The position numbers and the translations under genes were made by a program. Under the pieces are notes generated by a model. That model had not been told where the DNA came from. It made no database searches and saw only the letters and a list, made by a program, of their open reading frames with translations. Below, in pieces: positions 1-6,667 of a DNA stretch of 15,797 nucleotides. The DNA lies in NCBI GenBank assembly GCA_947254385.1, contig CAMYCP010000006.1, positions 1 through 15,797 of the forward strand, in the 5' to 3' direction. How positions within the stretch are numbered: position 1 is the stretch's first letter; every line of letters begins with the position of its first letter. Origin of the DNA: an uncultured Filifactor sp. (lineage in GTDB: Bacteria > Bacillota > Clostridia > Peptostreptococcales > Filifactoraceae).

Positions 1-187
1 CATAACCGAGATCTTCCATCACCTCATAAAGCGGGATCGGATCAAAGCTCTGCACAACCTCAAGTCCCTGACCGACCGATAGTCCCATTGCCTGTTTCTT
101 AAGTCCCTGGAAAAAATTGCCCTGGATTCCTCTTACATCAACTGTCTTAAATTCCGCCGTTTTATTCTTCCAATCTGTATAACTCAT
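1..187 (-). CDS. DUF2249-like protein, N-terminal part (runs off window)
   Basis: Only the first 62 codons are in the window. Translation from the ATG at 187 begins MSYTDWKNKT. It contains a DVRG motif, then a stretch ending VVQSFDPIPLYEVMEDLGY. The pattern DVRG followed by a DPxPLY motif is that of DUF2249, a small TusA-like fold often found with redox or nitrogen-oxide stress proteins; the assignment to DUF2249 is by eye. An AGGAG ribosome binding site lies at 195-200, and the start has a good context. The gene lies downstream of the ferredoxin gene on the same strand (74-base gap) but has its own operator at 243-260, so it can be transcribed separately. Its C-terminal content and catalytic role cannot be judged here. 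Confidence 0.7.
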   Translation of the reverse strand, partial: MSYTDWKNKTAEFKTVDVRGIQGNFFQGLKKQAMGLSVGQGLEVVQSFDPIPLYEVMEDLGY

Positions 188-216
188 AATGATTTCTCCT
201 TTTTTCTTATATTTTT

Positions 217-260
217 AGCCTAACATTTCCATAGAATCTTGTATGTGGCTCAAGCCACAT
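217..260 (-). promoter_or_regulatory. Crp/Fnr-type operator and extended -10 promoter of the DUF2249 gene
   Basis: The palindrome TGTGG-CTCAAG-CCACA occupies 244-259, and its symmetry extends one base each way to 243-260. The 16-base TGTGG-N6-CCACA layout has the same spacing as Crp/Fnr family sites. On the minus strand a weak -10, TAGGCT (222-217), is preceded by TG one base upstream. This puts the start near 210 and the palindrome centre at -41.5, the class II activator position. The palindrome begins two bases beyond the stop codon of the ferredoxin gene. Confidence 0.7.
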
Positions 261-261
261 T

Positions 262-1080
262 TTAATCTAAAATTCTTCCGTCCCTCGAAATGGTCACAAC
301 CTGCCACGGGATGAATTTCCCGCTGTTACGCAGCGCATTTTCCGCCGCCCTCTGAAGACCTCCGCAGCATGGGACTTCCATGCGGACGATAGTCACGCTC
401 TTGATATCATTGCTCGCTATGATCTCTGTCAGCTTTTCGGAATAATCGATACCGTCCAGCTTCGGACATCCGATCAGAGTGATCTTTCCCTTCATAAAAT
501 CCTCATGCATATTGGCATAAGCATATGCTGTGCAGTCAGCCGCGATCAGAAGCTTCGCTCCGTCATAGAATGGCGCCTTTGTCGGAAGAAGCTTGATCTG
601 GCAAGGCCACTGATTCAGCCTTGAAACCGGCTTTGGAATAACCGCCTGCTGAGTATTTTCCCTGTTTTCAACAACCTCCTCTTCGCGCTTCATCTGCATC
701 GCCTTTGACCCCGGGCATCCGCCGTGAGGCATTGACCCGCCTTCCTGCAAATGCTTCATCATTGCCGCTCTTCGTTCTTCTTCATTTTCGATCTTCATGA
801 TTTCTTCTGTGGTCATCTTATCTTCCTCCGCCTTGTCATTCTTCTGCATCTGAGCTTCTTTAACCGCTGCTTCGTCATACGCCGGAGCTTCCCGTTCCTC
901 AAAAGTGATTGCTCCCGTTGGACACCCCGGCAGACAATCGCCAAATCCATCGCAGAAGTTCTCCCGTACCAGCTTTGCCTTGCCGCCTACGATATCAATA
1001 GCACCTTCGTGGCATGCATTCGCGCAAAGTCCGCAGCCGTTGCATTTTTCTTCGGCTATATGAATTATTTTTCTAATCAT
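262..1080 (-). CDS. Ferredoxin-type 4Fe-4S protein with long C-terminal domain
   Basis: This 272-residue soluble protein has no signal peptide or membrane segment visible. Residues 13-23 hold a classical CxxCxxCxxxC cluster motif (Cys13, 16, 19, 23). A second cluster motif follows at Cys43, Cys49 and Cys53 (C-x5-C-x3-CP), which lacks one of the usual four cysteines. Residues 66-150 are a charged, low-complexity linker with one GGCPGS element (Cys122). The C-terminal domain (about 155-272) has further cysteines at 160, 183 and 205 and a VPCCGG motif at 237-241, which could hold another cluster or a reactive thiol pair. I recognise this architecture as a 4Fe-4S protein type common in gut Clostridia, probably an electron carrier, but its partner and substrate are not evident. 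An AGGAGG site at 1089-1094 supports the start. It is divergent from a Crp/Fnr regulator that very likely activates it. Confidence 0.85.
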   Translation of the reverse strand: MIRKIIHIAEEKCNGCGLCANACHEGAIDIVGGKAKLVRENFCDGFGDCLPGCPTGAITFEEREAPAYDEAAVKEAQMQKNDKAEEDKMTTEEIMKIENEEERRAAMMKHLQEGGSMPHGGCPGSKAMQMKREEEVVENRENTQQAVIPKPVSRLNQWPCQIKLLPTKAPFYDGAKLLIAADCTAYAYANMHEDFMKGKITLIGCPKLDGIDYSEKLTEIIASNDIKSVTIVRMEVPCCGGLQRAAENALRNSGKFIPWQVVTISRDGRILD

Positions 1081-1093
1081 CTGAAGATCCTCC

Positions 1094-1122
1094 TTTACTT
1101 TCTGATGTCATTATAGTATACT
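1094..1122 (+). promoter_or_regulatory. Putative promoter of the Crp/Fnr regulator
   Basis: TTTACT (1094-1099) and TATACT (1117-1122) are separated by 17 bases. The predicted start near 1129 puts the TGTGG-N6-CCACA palindrome at about +9 to +24, downstream of the start, which suggests negative autoregulation. It overlaps the oppositely oriented ferredoxin promoter. Prediction from sequence only. Confidence 0.5.
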
Positions 1123-1153
1123 TCTAATCAAAAGTATGTGGTTTGAGCCACAT
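1110..1153 (-). promoter_or_regulatory. Promoter and Crp/Fnr-type operator of the ferredoxin gene (shared divergent region)
   Basis: The palindrome TGTGG-TTTGAG-CCACA lies at 1137-1152 (extended 1136-1153). On the minus strand a perfect -10 TATAAT occupies 1115-1110, predicting a start at 1103, and the palindrome centre (1144.5) then falls at -41.5. No good -35 is present because the palindrome replaces it, as in class II activated promoters. The palindrome centre is 64.5 bases from the ferredoxin ATG, identical to the distance for the DUF2249 gene. Confidence 0.75.
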
Positions 1154-1177
1154 TTTAAAAAGAAAAAGAGGTTATTT

Positions 1178-1831
1178 ATGAATGACGATTTATTGAAGAA
1201 AAGTATACTGTTTAAAGACATGACAGATACCGAACGGAATGAGTGTCTTCTGACGCTCAACGCGCACAGAAAATCATACAAAAAAGGAGATGCCATCTTT
1301 CACGCCGGAGATCTGACGGATCGGATGGGCATGGTGCTCTCCGGCAGCGTGACTATAGAGAGCAACGATATGTGGGGAAACCGTACCATTCTAAACCATG
1401 TAGGGACAGGGCAATTTTTTGCCGAAACCTATGCCCTGCTTATAGAAGAAGTTATGCTGGTAGATGTCATGGCAAACGAAAACTGTCAGATCCTCTTCAT
1501 CAATATCGGTAAACTAATCTTAAATATGCAGAATGCAGTCTGGTCTCATAAACTATATAGAAATCTTTTGCTGATATCATCATATAAAAATCTGACGCTC
1601 TCCGGCCGCAGCTTTCAAACTGCACCAAAAAGCGCCAGAGGGCGCATCCTTGCATATCTAAATGCCGTATCACTGCGGAAGCGCTCCACGGAATTTGATA
1701 TTCCATTTGACCGGCAGCAGCTGGCGGATTACCTGAATCTTGAACGCACAAACATGTCTAAGGAACTGACACGAATGCGAAAAGAAGGGATCATCGAATG
1801 CAGAAAGAACCATTTTAAACTTCTCAAATAA
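1178..1831 (+). CDS. Crp/Fnr-family transcriptional regulator
   Basis: This 217-residue protein has the two-domain Crp/Fnr plan. An N-terminal cyclic-nucleotide-type beta barrel spans about 12-115, with YKKGDAIFHAGD at 34-45 and a glycine-rich turn. A long dimerisation helix follows, then a winged helix-turn-helix at about 175-217 with the typical FDRQQLADYLNLERTNMSKEL segment near 177-197. The start at 1178 was chosen because AAGAGG (1165-1170) precedes it. An in-frame ATG at 1136 lies inside the operator palindrome and is unlikely. Only three cysteines are present (23, 103, 208), too few and wrongly placed for the four-cysteine FNR oxygen-sensing cluster, so the signal is unknown. By position it regulates the two divergent minus-strand genes and itself through the shared palindrome. 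Confidence 0.88.
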   Translation: MNDDLLKKSILFKDMTDTERNECLLTLNAHRKSYKKGDAIFHAGDLTDRMGMVLSGSVTIESNDMWGNRTILNHVGTGQFFAETYALLIEEVMLVDVMANENCQILFINIGKLILNMQNAVWSHKLYRNLLLISSYKNLTLSGRSFQTAPKSARGRILAYLNAVSLRKRSTEFDIPFDRQQLADYLNLERTNMSKELTRMRKEGIIECRKNHFKLLK

Positions 1832-1864
1832 ATGGAAATTATCATTCTTCTCGCATTTATCATT

Positions 1865-1982
1865 AATACTGATTAGCTTTAAAAAATGTAGTATTATATT
1901 TAACCGGAATTTAATATAAACTTGTATTACAAAAATTTAAACTAAAAATTGATACTACAATTTATTATGCAATTCAGTATAA
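1865..1982 (+). repeat. Degenerate intergenic repeat, copy A
   Basis: The element is AT-rich and about 118 bases long, between the regulator and fakA. It shares the 16-base block TTAAAAAATGTAGTAT (1879-1894) with copy B at 6458-6473. It also shares the right-end block GATACT-N18-CAGTAT (1951-1980) with copy B. Its ends, AATACTGATT (1865-1874) and AATTCAGTAT (1971-1980), are imperfect inverted repeats. No open reading frame. It could be a decayed MITE-like element. The rest of the 1832-2075 gap holds only weak hairpins. Confidence 0.55.
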
Positions 1983-2014
1983 TTTATTACATAGAACACG
2001 CAGGGCGTCGTTTT

Positions 2015-2040
2015 GAACTAAAAGTGTGGGAAGTCACACT
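2015..2040 (-). terminator. Weak hairpin, possible terminator after fakA
   Basis: The arms AGTGTG and CACACT (2023-2028 and 2035-2040) enclose a six-base loop. On the minus strand the hairpin is followed by a short T-run (TTTAGTT). It lies about 36 bases past the fakA stop. The stem is only six pairs, so activity is uncertain. A second small hairpin, ATTAATG/CATTAAT, overlaps the fakA stop codon (2054-2076). Confidence 0.35.
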
Positions 2041-2075
2041 AAAACTTTACAATATTAATGATTTTTCAGCATTAA

Positions 2076-3686
2076 TTATTCCATAGCGATGTAGTAATAA
2101 TACAGCGGTTGACCTCCGTAGTATACTTCAACGTCGTCTTCCTTGTAGATATTTGAAAGTTCGGCGGCTAATTTTTGAGCATCATCTTCTTTGATATCTT
2201 CGCCGTAATAGAGTGTAATTATACCGATGTTTTCATCGTGTGCATCCTTTATCGTTTCCTTTACCACGGTATTTACATTTGAACCGTTGGCAAGAATCTG
2301 TTTACCGCAAAGCCCGATTATATCGCCTTGTTTTATTTTTTTATCGCCGTTTACGGTATCACGTACGGCATACGTAACTTCCACTTCTTTAACCGTCGAT
2401 ATTATATTGTTTAATTCTTCAACGTTCTCTTCCATGCTTGTATTTTCGTTTATGCCTATAAGGGCGCTTATAGCCTGAGATATGTTTTTGGTTGCAATCA
2501 CCGCCACATTCTTTTTGCTTAAATCGGCGGCTTGGTTGGCGGCCATGAATATATTGCTGTTGTTCGGGAAAATATATATATTATCGGAATTTATCCGTTC
2601 TATCGCTTTGATGAAATCTTCCGTACTGGGGTTCATAGTCTGTCCGCCCTCTATTATTTCAGTGACGTTTAAGTCGGTCATGATTTTCTTTATTCCCGAA
2701 CCTATAGCGACTGAAATTGTACCGTAAGGCAGCTTCTTGACGCTTTTTACACTTTCGAGCATCCTTTTTTGTTGCAGACGCATATTTTCGACTTTCATTT
2801 TGTCGAGCATACCGTGTTTCATAGCCTTTTCAAAAACTTCTCCGGGGTGTTCGGTATGAATGTGAATTTTAATTATTCCTTCATCGCCCACGACCACCAT
2901 GGAGTCCCCCATGTCTTCGATTTCTTTTCTGAAATCTTCCGCACTTATATCGTACGTCATTAGGAAAAATTCAGTGCAGTAGCCGTATGTTATTTCACCC
3001 GTATACGTGTGAACGTCACGTTTCATCAGTTCTTCAAAATTTTCGTTATCCGCCTGTTCGCCTTTTTGAACCGGATTTCCGACATAGGATTTCATCATGC
3101 CGTCAATAAAAGAGAGAAAACCGCGGCCGCCCGAATCTACAACGCCCGCCTCCTTAAGCGCACGTAAAAGTTCGGGAGTACGTCCGAGAGACTTGCCCGC
3201 CTGTTCGGTCACCAGTTTTAAAAACACGCCCATATCTTCTTCATCGGCGGCTATTTTTACCGCCTGTTCGGCAGTTTCTCGGCATACGGTCAGAATTGTC
3301 CCTTCGACAGGTTTAATTACAGCCTTGTATGCCACGTTGCTTCCCGACATAAGCGCTTCGGCAAAATCCGCTGTGCTTAAAGCTGTCTTACCTTCCAAAG
3401 CTTTGGCGAATCCTCTGAGAATTTGTGATAAAATTACTCCTGAATTGCCGCGCGCTCCCATAAGAGCGCCCCGTGAAACCGCTTTGCCGATATTTTCGAG
3501 TGAATCGGAAGATGTTCTTTCAAGTTCCTCCACGGCTGAACTTATAGTCATCGACATATTTGTTCCCGTGTCCCCGTCCGGAACCGGAAACACATTCAGC
3601 TTATCTATAAGATCTCTTTCCTTTTGCAAATTTGCGGCTCCGGAATAAAACATCGCTCTCAGTGTACCGCCGTCAATTTTGTTCAT
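2076..3686 (-). CDS. fakA: Fatty acid kinase ATP-binding subunit FakA (DhaL/DegV-associated, YloV family)
   Basis: This 536-residue cytoplasmic protein matches the length and order of FakA/YloV. The N-terminal DhaL (Dak2) kinase domain carries NVFPVPDGDTGTNM at 31-44, where the aspartates bind Mg-ATP. It continues with GARGNSGVILSQ at 78-89 and DSGGRGFLSFIDGM at 184-197. The middle domain has GYCTEF at 235-240 and a VVGDEGIIKIHIHTEHPG stretch at 265-282. A C-terminal domain of the DegV-like type follows. FakA phosphorylates fatty acids held by a FakB (DegV) partner, feeding host or exogenous fatty acids into phospholipid synthesis; no fakB is in the window. GGGAGGA at 3693-3699 supports the ATG at 3686. 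It is 14 bases downstream of the Asp23-family gene and clearly in its operon, the same order as in other Bacillota. Confidence 0.92.
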   Translation of the reverse strand: MNKIDGGTLRAMFYSGAANLQKERDLIDKLNVFPVPDGDTGTNMSMTISSAVEELERTSSDSLENIGKAVSRGALMGARGNSGVILSQILRGFAKALEGKTALSTADFAEALMSGSNVAYKAVIKPVEGTILTVCRETAEQAVKIAADEEDMGVFLKLVTEQAGKSLGRTPELLRALKEAGVVDSGGRGFLSFIDGMMKSYVGNPVQKGEQADNENFEELMKRDVHTYTGEITYGYCTEFFLMTYDISAEDFRKEIEDMGDSMVVVGDEGIIKIHIHTEHPGEVFEKAMKHGMLDKMKVENMRLQQKRMLESVKSVKKLPYGTISVAIGSGIKKIMTDLNVTEIIEGGQTMNPSTEDFIKAIERINSDNIYIFPNNSNIFMAANQAADLSKKNVAVIATKNISQAISALIGINENTSMEENVEELNNIISTVKEVEVTYAVRDTVNGDKKIKQGDIIGLCGKQILANGSNVNTVVKETIKDAHDENIGIITLYYGEDIKEDDAQKLAAELSNIYKEDDVEVYYGGQPLYYYYIAME

Positions 3687-3700
3687 ATTAAATCCTCCCG

Positions 3701-4051
3701 CTATTTTTCCACGCGCACGCCCGCCACTTTTATGGAAATATGTTCCACTTCAAGTCCCGTCATCATTTCTGTATCATACTTTACACGATCCATAATATTT
3801 TCGGCAACGGTTGAAACTCGTGTACCATATTCGATTATAACGGAAAGCTCCAAACTTATACGATTATCTTCAATTTCAACATTTATACCCTTACTGCCTC
3901 TGTTTTTGTTTAAAAGTTCGGCAAAACCGTTCTTAAAATATGCCATACCTACCAGACCGTAACACTCCATGGCACTCCTGTTGGCTATTTTGGCGACAAC
4001 GTCCTTATCTATTATAATGTCACCGTATTCATTAGTTATAACAGCCGACAT
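3701..4051 (-). CDS. yloU: Asp23/Gls24 family protein (YloU-like)
   Basis: This 116-residue protein has the Asp23 fold features. An N-terminal strand region reads NEYGDIIIDKDVVAKIA, followed by a short GLVGM segment, a GINVEIEDNRISLELSVIIEYG stretch near 48-69, and a C-terminal VEHISIKVAGVR near 102-113. I chose the ATG at 4051 because AAGGAG lies five or six bases upstream. An in-frame ATG at 4087 has no such site. Family members are abundant small proteins tied to envelope homeostasis and often stand directly upstream of fakA. No transmembrane segment is visible. Confidence 0.88.
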   Translation of the reverse strand: MSAVITNEYGDIIIDKDVVAKIANRSAMECYGLVGMAYFKNGFAELLNKNRGSKGINVEIEDNRISLELSVIIEYGTRVSTVAENIMDRVKYDTEMMTGLEVEHISIKVAGVRVEK

Positions 4052-4105
4052 ATTTTCTCCTTCCCGTTTCAAATAATTTATAAACAAACATCATCTATAT
4101 CGCAT

Positions 4106-4134
4106 AGTATAACATAAACGATAATTTTTATCCA
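4106..4134 (-). promoter_or_regulatory. Promoter of the yloU-fakA operon
   Basis: On the minus strand TGGATA (4134-4129) and TATACT (4111-4106) are separated by 17 bases. The predicted start is near 4099, about 48 bases before the start codon. It is back to back with the thrS promoter. Confidence 0.55.
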
Positions 4135-4169
4135 CTTAAAAAACAGCTTCGATCGACCGAAAAAAATTG

Positions 4170-4197
4170 TTGACATAAAAATTTTATGGCGTATAAT
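4170..4197 (+). promoter_or_regulatory. thrS promoter
   Basis: A perfect -35 TTGACA (4170-4175) and perfect -10 TATAAT (4192-4197) are separated by 16 bases. This gives a start near 4204 and a leader of about 230 bases before the thrS ATG, which holds the T-box. Confidence 0.85.
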
Positions 4198-4203
4198 TAA
4201 ATA

Positions 4204-4416
4204 ATAATATTTTGGCAGAGAAAGAAGAGTAACAATATAAATGACGCTCAGAGAGAAAGACAAACGCTGAAAGTCTTTTGCGACTTGTATTGTGAAAACC
4301 GCCTTTTTAGCCATTTGTGATGAACAGACGGGCAGCCCGATACAGCGAAAACGAGAATAATTTTGGGTGGAACCGCGTTTATACGTCCCATACGTCTTTG
4401 GCGTATGGGCTTTTTT
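4204..4416 (+). promoter_or_regulatory. T-box riboswitch, threonine-specific
   Basis: Classical T-box parts occur in order. Stem I has helix ACAATA/TATTGT (4232-4237 with 4288-4293), the AG-rich bulge AGAGAGA (4250-4256), and a distal hairpin AAGAC/GTCTT (4257-4261 with 4273-4277) whose loop contains GCTGAAA. The specifier loop has AGTA on the 5' side and GAAAACCG on the 3' side. The codon ACC (4298-4300) is threonine and is followed by a purine. The T-box core TGGAACC is at 4368-4374 and would pair with the UCCA-type acceptor end of uncharged tRNA-Thr. The terminator follows. Uncharged tRNA-Thr should stabilise the antiterminator and raise thrS expression. The specifier assignment is inference from the loop geometry. 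Confidence 0.9.
4387..4416 (+). terminator. T-box terminator hairpin
   Basis: The perfect 8-pair stem CCCATACG/CGTATGGG (4387-4394 with 4402-4409) has a 7-base loop and is followed by C and six T. It competes with the antiterminator formed by the TGGAACC box just upstream. Confidence 0.92.
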
Positions 4417-4434
4417 ATTTTTCGGGAGGTTAAA

Positions 4435-6357
4435 ATGAATATAATATTGAAAGACGGTACGCAAAAATCGTACGACGAAGAAGTTACATCTTACGATATT
4501 GCCCGTTCAATAAGCGAAAGTTTGGCACGTGAAGTTGTGGCGGCTGAAATAAACGGCGAAGTAAAAGACTTGACCGAAAAAGTACCGGACGGCGCAAAAG
4601 TTAAATTTTTAAAATTTGAGGATCCCGAAGGTAAACACGTGTTTTGGCATACTTCCACGCATATCATGGCGCAAGCCGTAAAACGTCTTTTTCCCGAGGC
4701 AAAACTTGCTATAGGCCCCGCAATTGAAAACGGATACTATTATGACATAGATTCTGAACATAAATTTACGGCGGAAGATCTTGTAAAAATAGAACAGGAA
4801 ATGAAAAACATCGTAAAAGAAGATTTAAAAATCGAACACTTTTTCCTTGAAAGTGAAGATGCGATAAAACTCATGAAAGAAAGAGGAGAAGATTACAAAG
4901 TTGAACTTATAGACGATATAAAAGATCGGGGAGAAAAAATATCTTTCTATAAGCAAGGCGAATATGTAGACTTGTGCACCGGGCCGCATCTAAACTCCAC
5001 CAAAAAAGTCAAGGCATTTAAAGTGACGAGCGTTGCCGGAGCATACTGGAGAGGAGATCAAAACAACAAACAACTGCAAAGACTTTACGGAATATCATTT
5101 GAAAAGAAAAAATCTCTCGATGAATATCTGCACATGATGGAAGAGGCAAAACGAAGAGACCACCGTAAAATCGGCAAGGAAATGGGCTTGTTCATGATAG
5201 CGGAAGAAGGCCCCGGATTTCCGTTCTTTTTGCCTAACGGCACGGCACTTAAAAACGAACTCATGAAATACTGGAGAGATATCCACAGAAAGGCGGGATA
5301 TGTGGAAATTGAAACGCCCATCATTTTGAACCGCAAACTCTGGGAAACATCGGGACACTGGTATCATTACAAGGAAAATATGTACACGCTCAAAATAGAC
5401 GACGAAGATTATGCCATCAAACCGATGAACTGTCCCGGAGGAATGTTGGCTTATAAAGCGTCGATGCACTCATACAGGGAATTTCCGCTTAGAATTGCCG
5501 AAATAGGAAGAGTACACCGCCATGAACTTTCGGGCACTCTTCAAGGCTTAATGAGAGTAAGAGCGTTTACACAAGACGACGCCCACATATTCATGCTCGA
5601 AAATCAAATAAAAGACGAAATCAAAAACGTGGCGAAACTTATAGACAAGGTATACAGCAAGTTGGGTTTCAGCTACCACGTGGAACTTTCGACACGTCCC
5701 GAAGACTTTATGGGAGAAATAGAAAAATGGAATATTGCTGAAAAAGCCCTTAAAGACGCTTTGGATGAACTTAACTTAAACTACATCATAAATGAAGGTG
5801 ACGGCGCATTTTACGGGCCTAAAATAGATTTTCACCTTAAAGACTGCATAGGCAGAACCTGGCAATGCGGAACCATTCAACTTGACTACCAACTTCCTGA
5901 AAGATTTGATTTGACATACACGGGACAGGACGGAGAAAAACACCGCCCGATAATGATACACCGTGTAGTGTTCGGCAGCATAGAACGCTTTATAGGCATC
6001 TTGACCGAACAGTTTGCGGGGAAATTCCCGCTTTGGTTGGCACCCGTACAGGTAAAAATCCTGCCGATATCCGATAAATATATGCCCTATTGCAAAAAAA
6101 TGTACGACATGCTCTTTAAAGCCGGCATAAGAGTTGAAATTGACAGTCGCAGCGAAAAAATCGGATACAAAATCAGAGAGGCGCAAATGGAAAAAGTGCC
6201 GTATATGCTTGTACTCGGCGAAAAAGAAGAAAACTCCGGTATGATATCGGTACGTACACGTGACGACGGCGACCTTGGAGAAATAGCTCCGGATAAATTC
6301 CTGGAAGAACTTGAAGAAAAAATTAAAACTCGTGAAACGATAATAAAACCCGAATAA
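4435..6357 (+). CDS. thrS: Threonine--tRNA ligase
   Basis: This 640-residue class II aminoacyl-tRNA synthetase charges tRNA-Thr with threonine in the cytoplasm. The N-terminal TGS domain covers about 1-62. The editing domain follows, with HTSTH at 72-76 and the CTGPH element at 181-185. The catalytic core carries zinc ligands Cys333, His384 and His509. Motif 2 lies around RVHRHELSGTLQ at 359-370, and motif 3 around GSIERF at 514-519. The anticodon-binding domain starts near 535 (APVQVKILPISD). The length is normal for the full-length bacterial enzyme. The start at 4435 follows GGGAGG at 4424-4429. An upstream in-frame ATG at 4363 lies inside the T-box and is not used. Controlled by the T-box in its leader. 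Confidence 0.98.
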   Translation: MNIILKDGTQKSYDEEVTSYDIARSISESLAREVVAAEINGEVKDLTEKVPDGAKVKFLKFEDPEGKHVFWHTSTHIMAQAVKRLFPEAKLAIGPAIENGYYYDIDSEHKFTAEDLVKIEQEMKNIVKEDLKIEHFFLESEDAIKLMKERGEDYKVELIDDIKDRGEKISFYKQGEYVDLCTGPHLNSTKKVKAFKVTSVAGAYWRGDQNNKQLQRLYGISFEKKKSLDEYLHMMEEAKRRDHRKIGKEMGLFMIAEEGPGFPFFLPNGTALKNELMKYWRDIHRKAGYVEIETPIILNRKLWETSGHWYHYKENMYTLKIDDEDYAIKPMNCPGGMLAYKASMHSYREFPLRIAEIGRVHRHELSGTLQGLMRVRAFTQDDAHIFMLENQIKDEIKNVAKLIDKVYSKLGFSYHVELSTRPEDFMGEIEKWNIAEKALKDALDELNLNYIINEGDGAFYGPKIDFHLKDCIGRTWQCGTIQLDYQLPERFDLTYTGQDGEKHRPIMIHRVVFGSIERFIGILTEQFAGKFPLWLAPVQVKILPISDKYMPYCKKMYDMLFKAGIRVEIDSRSEKIGYKIREAQMEKVPYMLVLGEKEENSGMISVRTRDDGDLGEIAPDKFLEELEEKIKTRETIIKPE

Positions 6358-6406
6358 AAAAAATGCCGCTCAGTCTTTCGTATCAGTAAGACCGGGTGGC
6401 ATTTTT
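6358..6406 (+). terminator. Terminator after thrS
   Basis: Directly after the stop codon, AAATGCC pairs with GGCATTT (6361-6367 with 6398-6404). An inner GTCTT/AAGAC helix (6373-6377 with 6388-6392) closes a ten-base loop. A T-run follows at 6402-6406. Confidence 0.8.
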
Positions 6407-6441
6407 AAATTTTTTTAATACGACTTTATGATAAAATTCGC

Positions 6442-6592
6442 TTAATACTTAAAAGCGTTAAAAAATGTAGTATGATAGTGATGTATGAACATTAAAATAC
6501 GAAACAATAAAAAAATATAGTAGAAAGTATTATAACTTAGGAATTTGACAAAATGTGTATGATACTGCAATTTTTAAGAGAAATCAGTATAA
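6442..6592 (+). repeat. Degenerate intergenic repeat, copy B
   Basis: The 16-base block TTAAAAAATGTAGTAT (6458-6473) is identical to that in copy A. The right-end block GATACT-N18-CAGTAT (6561-6590) matches copy A. The left end, TTAATACTTAAAAGC, also resembles copy A. It is about 30 bases longer than A between the two blocks. No gene is seen in 6407-6739. The rest of that gap is AT-rich DNA and the methyltransferase promoter. Confidence 0.55.
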
Positions 6593-6667
6593 GACTCTAT
6601 ACTGTATTTTAAAAGCAAAACAGTATTACAATATTTGCCCGCAAAATCTTCAAAATTAACACCGTAC

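Noticed and set aside
751-1116. Plus-strand frame of 121 codons opposite the ferredoxin gene
   Set aside because: Its product has no recognisable motif and it lies antisense to a gene with clear cluster motifs and a ribosome binding site.
1136-1177. Upstream ATG start of the Crp/Fnr regulator
   Set aside because: This ATG is inside the operator palindrome and has no ribosome binding site. The ATG at 1178 has AAGAGG at a normal distance and gives a family-typical N-terminus.
2023-2040. AGTGTG-N6-CACACT as a third copy of the Crp/Fnr operator
   Set aside because: Its TGTGG/TCACA core spans 14 bases rather than 16 and its inner bases do not match the other two palindromes. It is better explained as a small hairpin after fakA.
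3097-3648. Plus-strand frame of 183 codons opposite fakA
   Set aside because: The sequence is low-complexity and lies wholly antisense to the DhaL domain of fakA, whose motifs are unambiguous.
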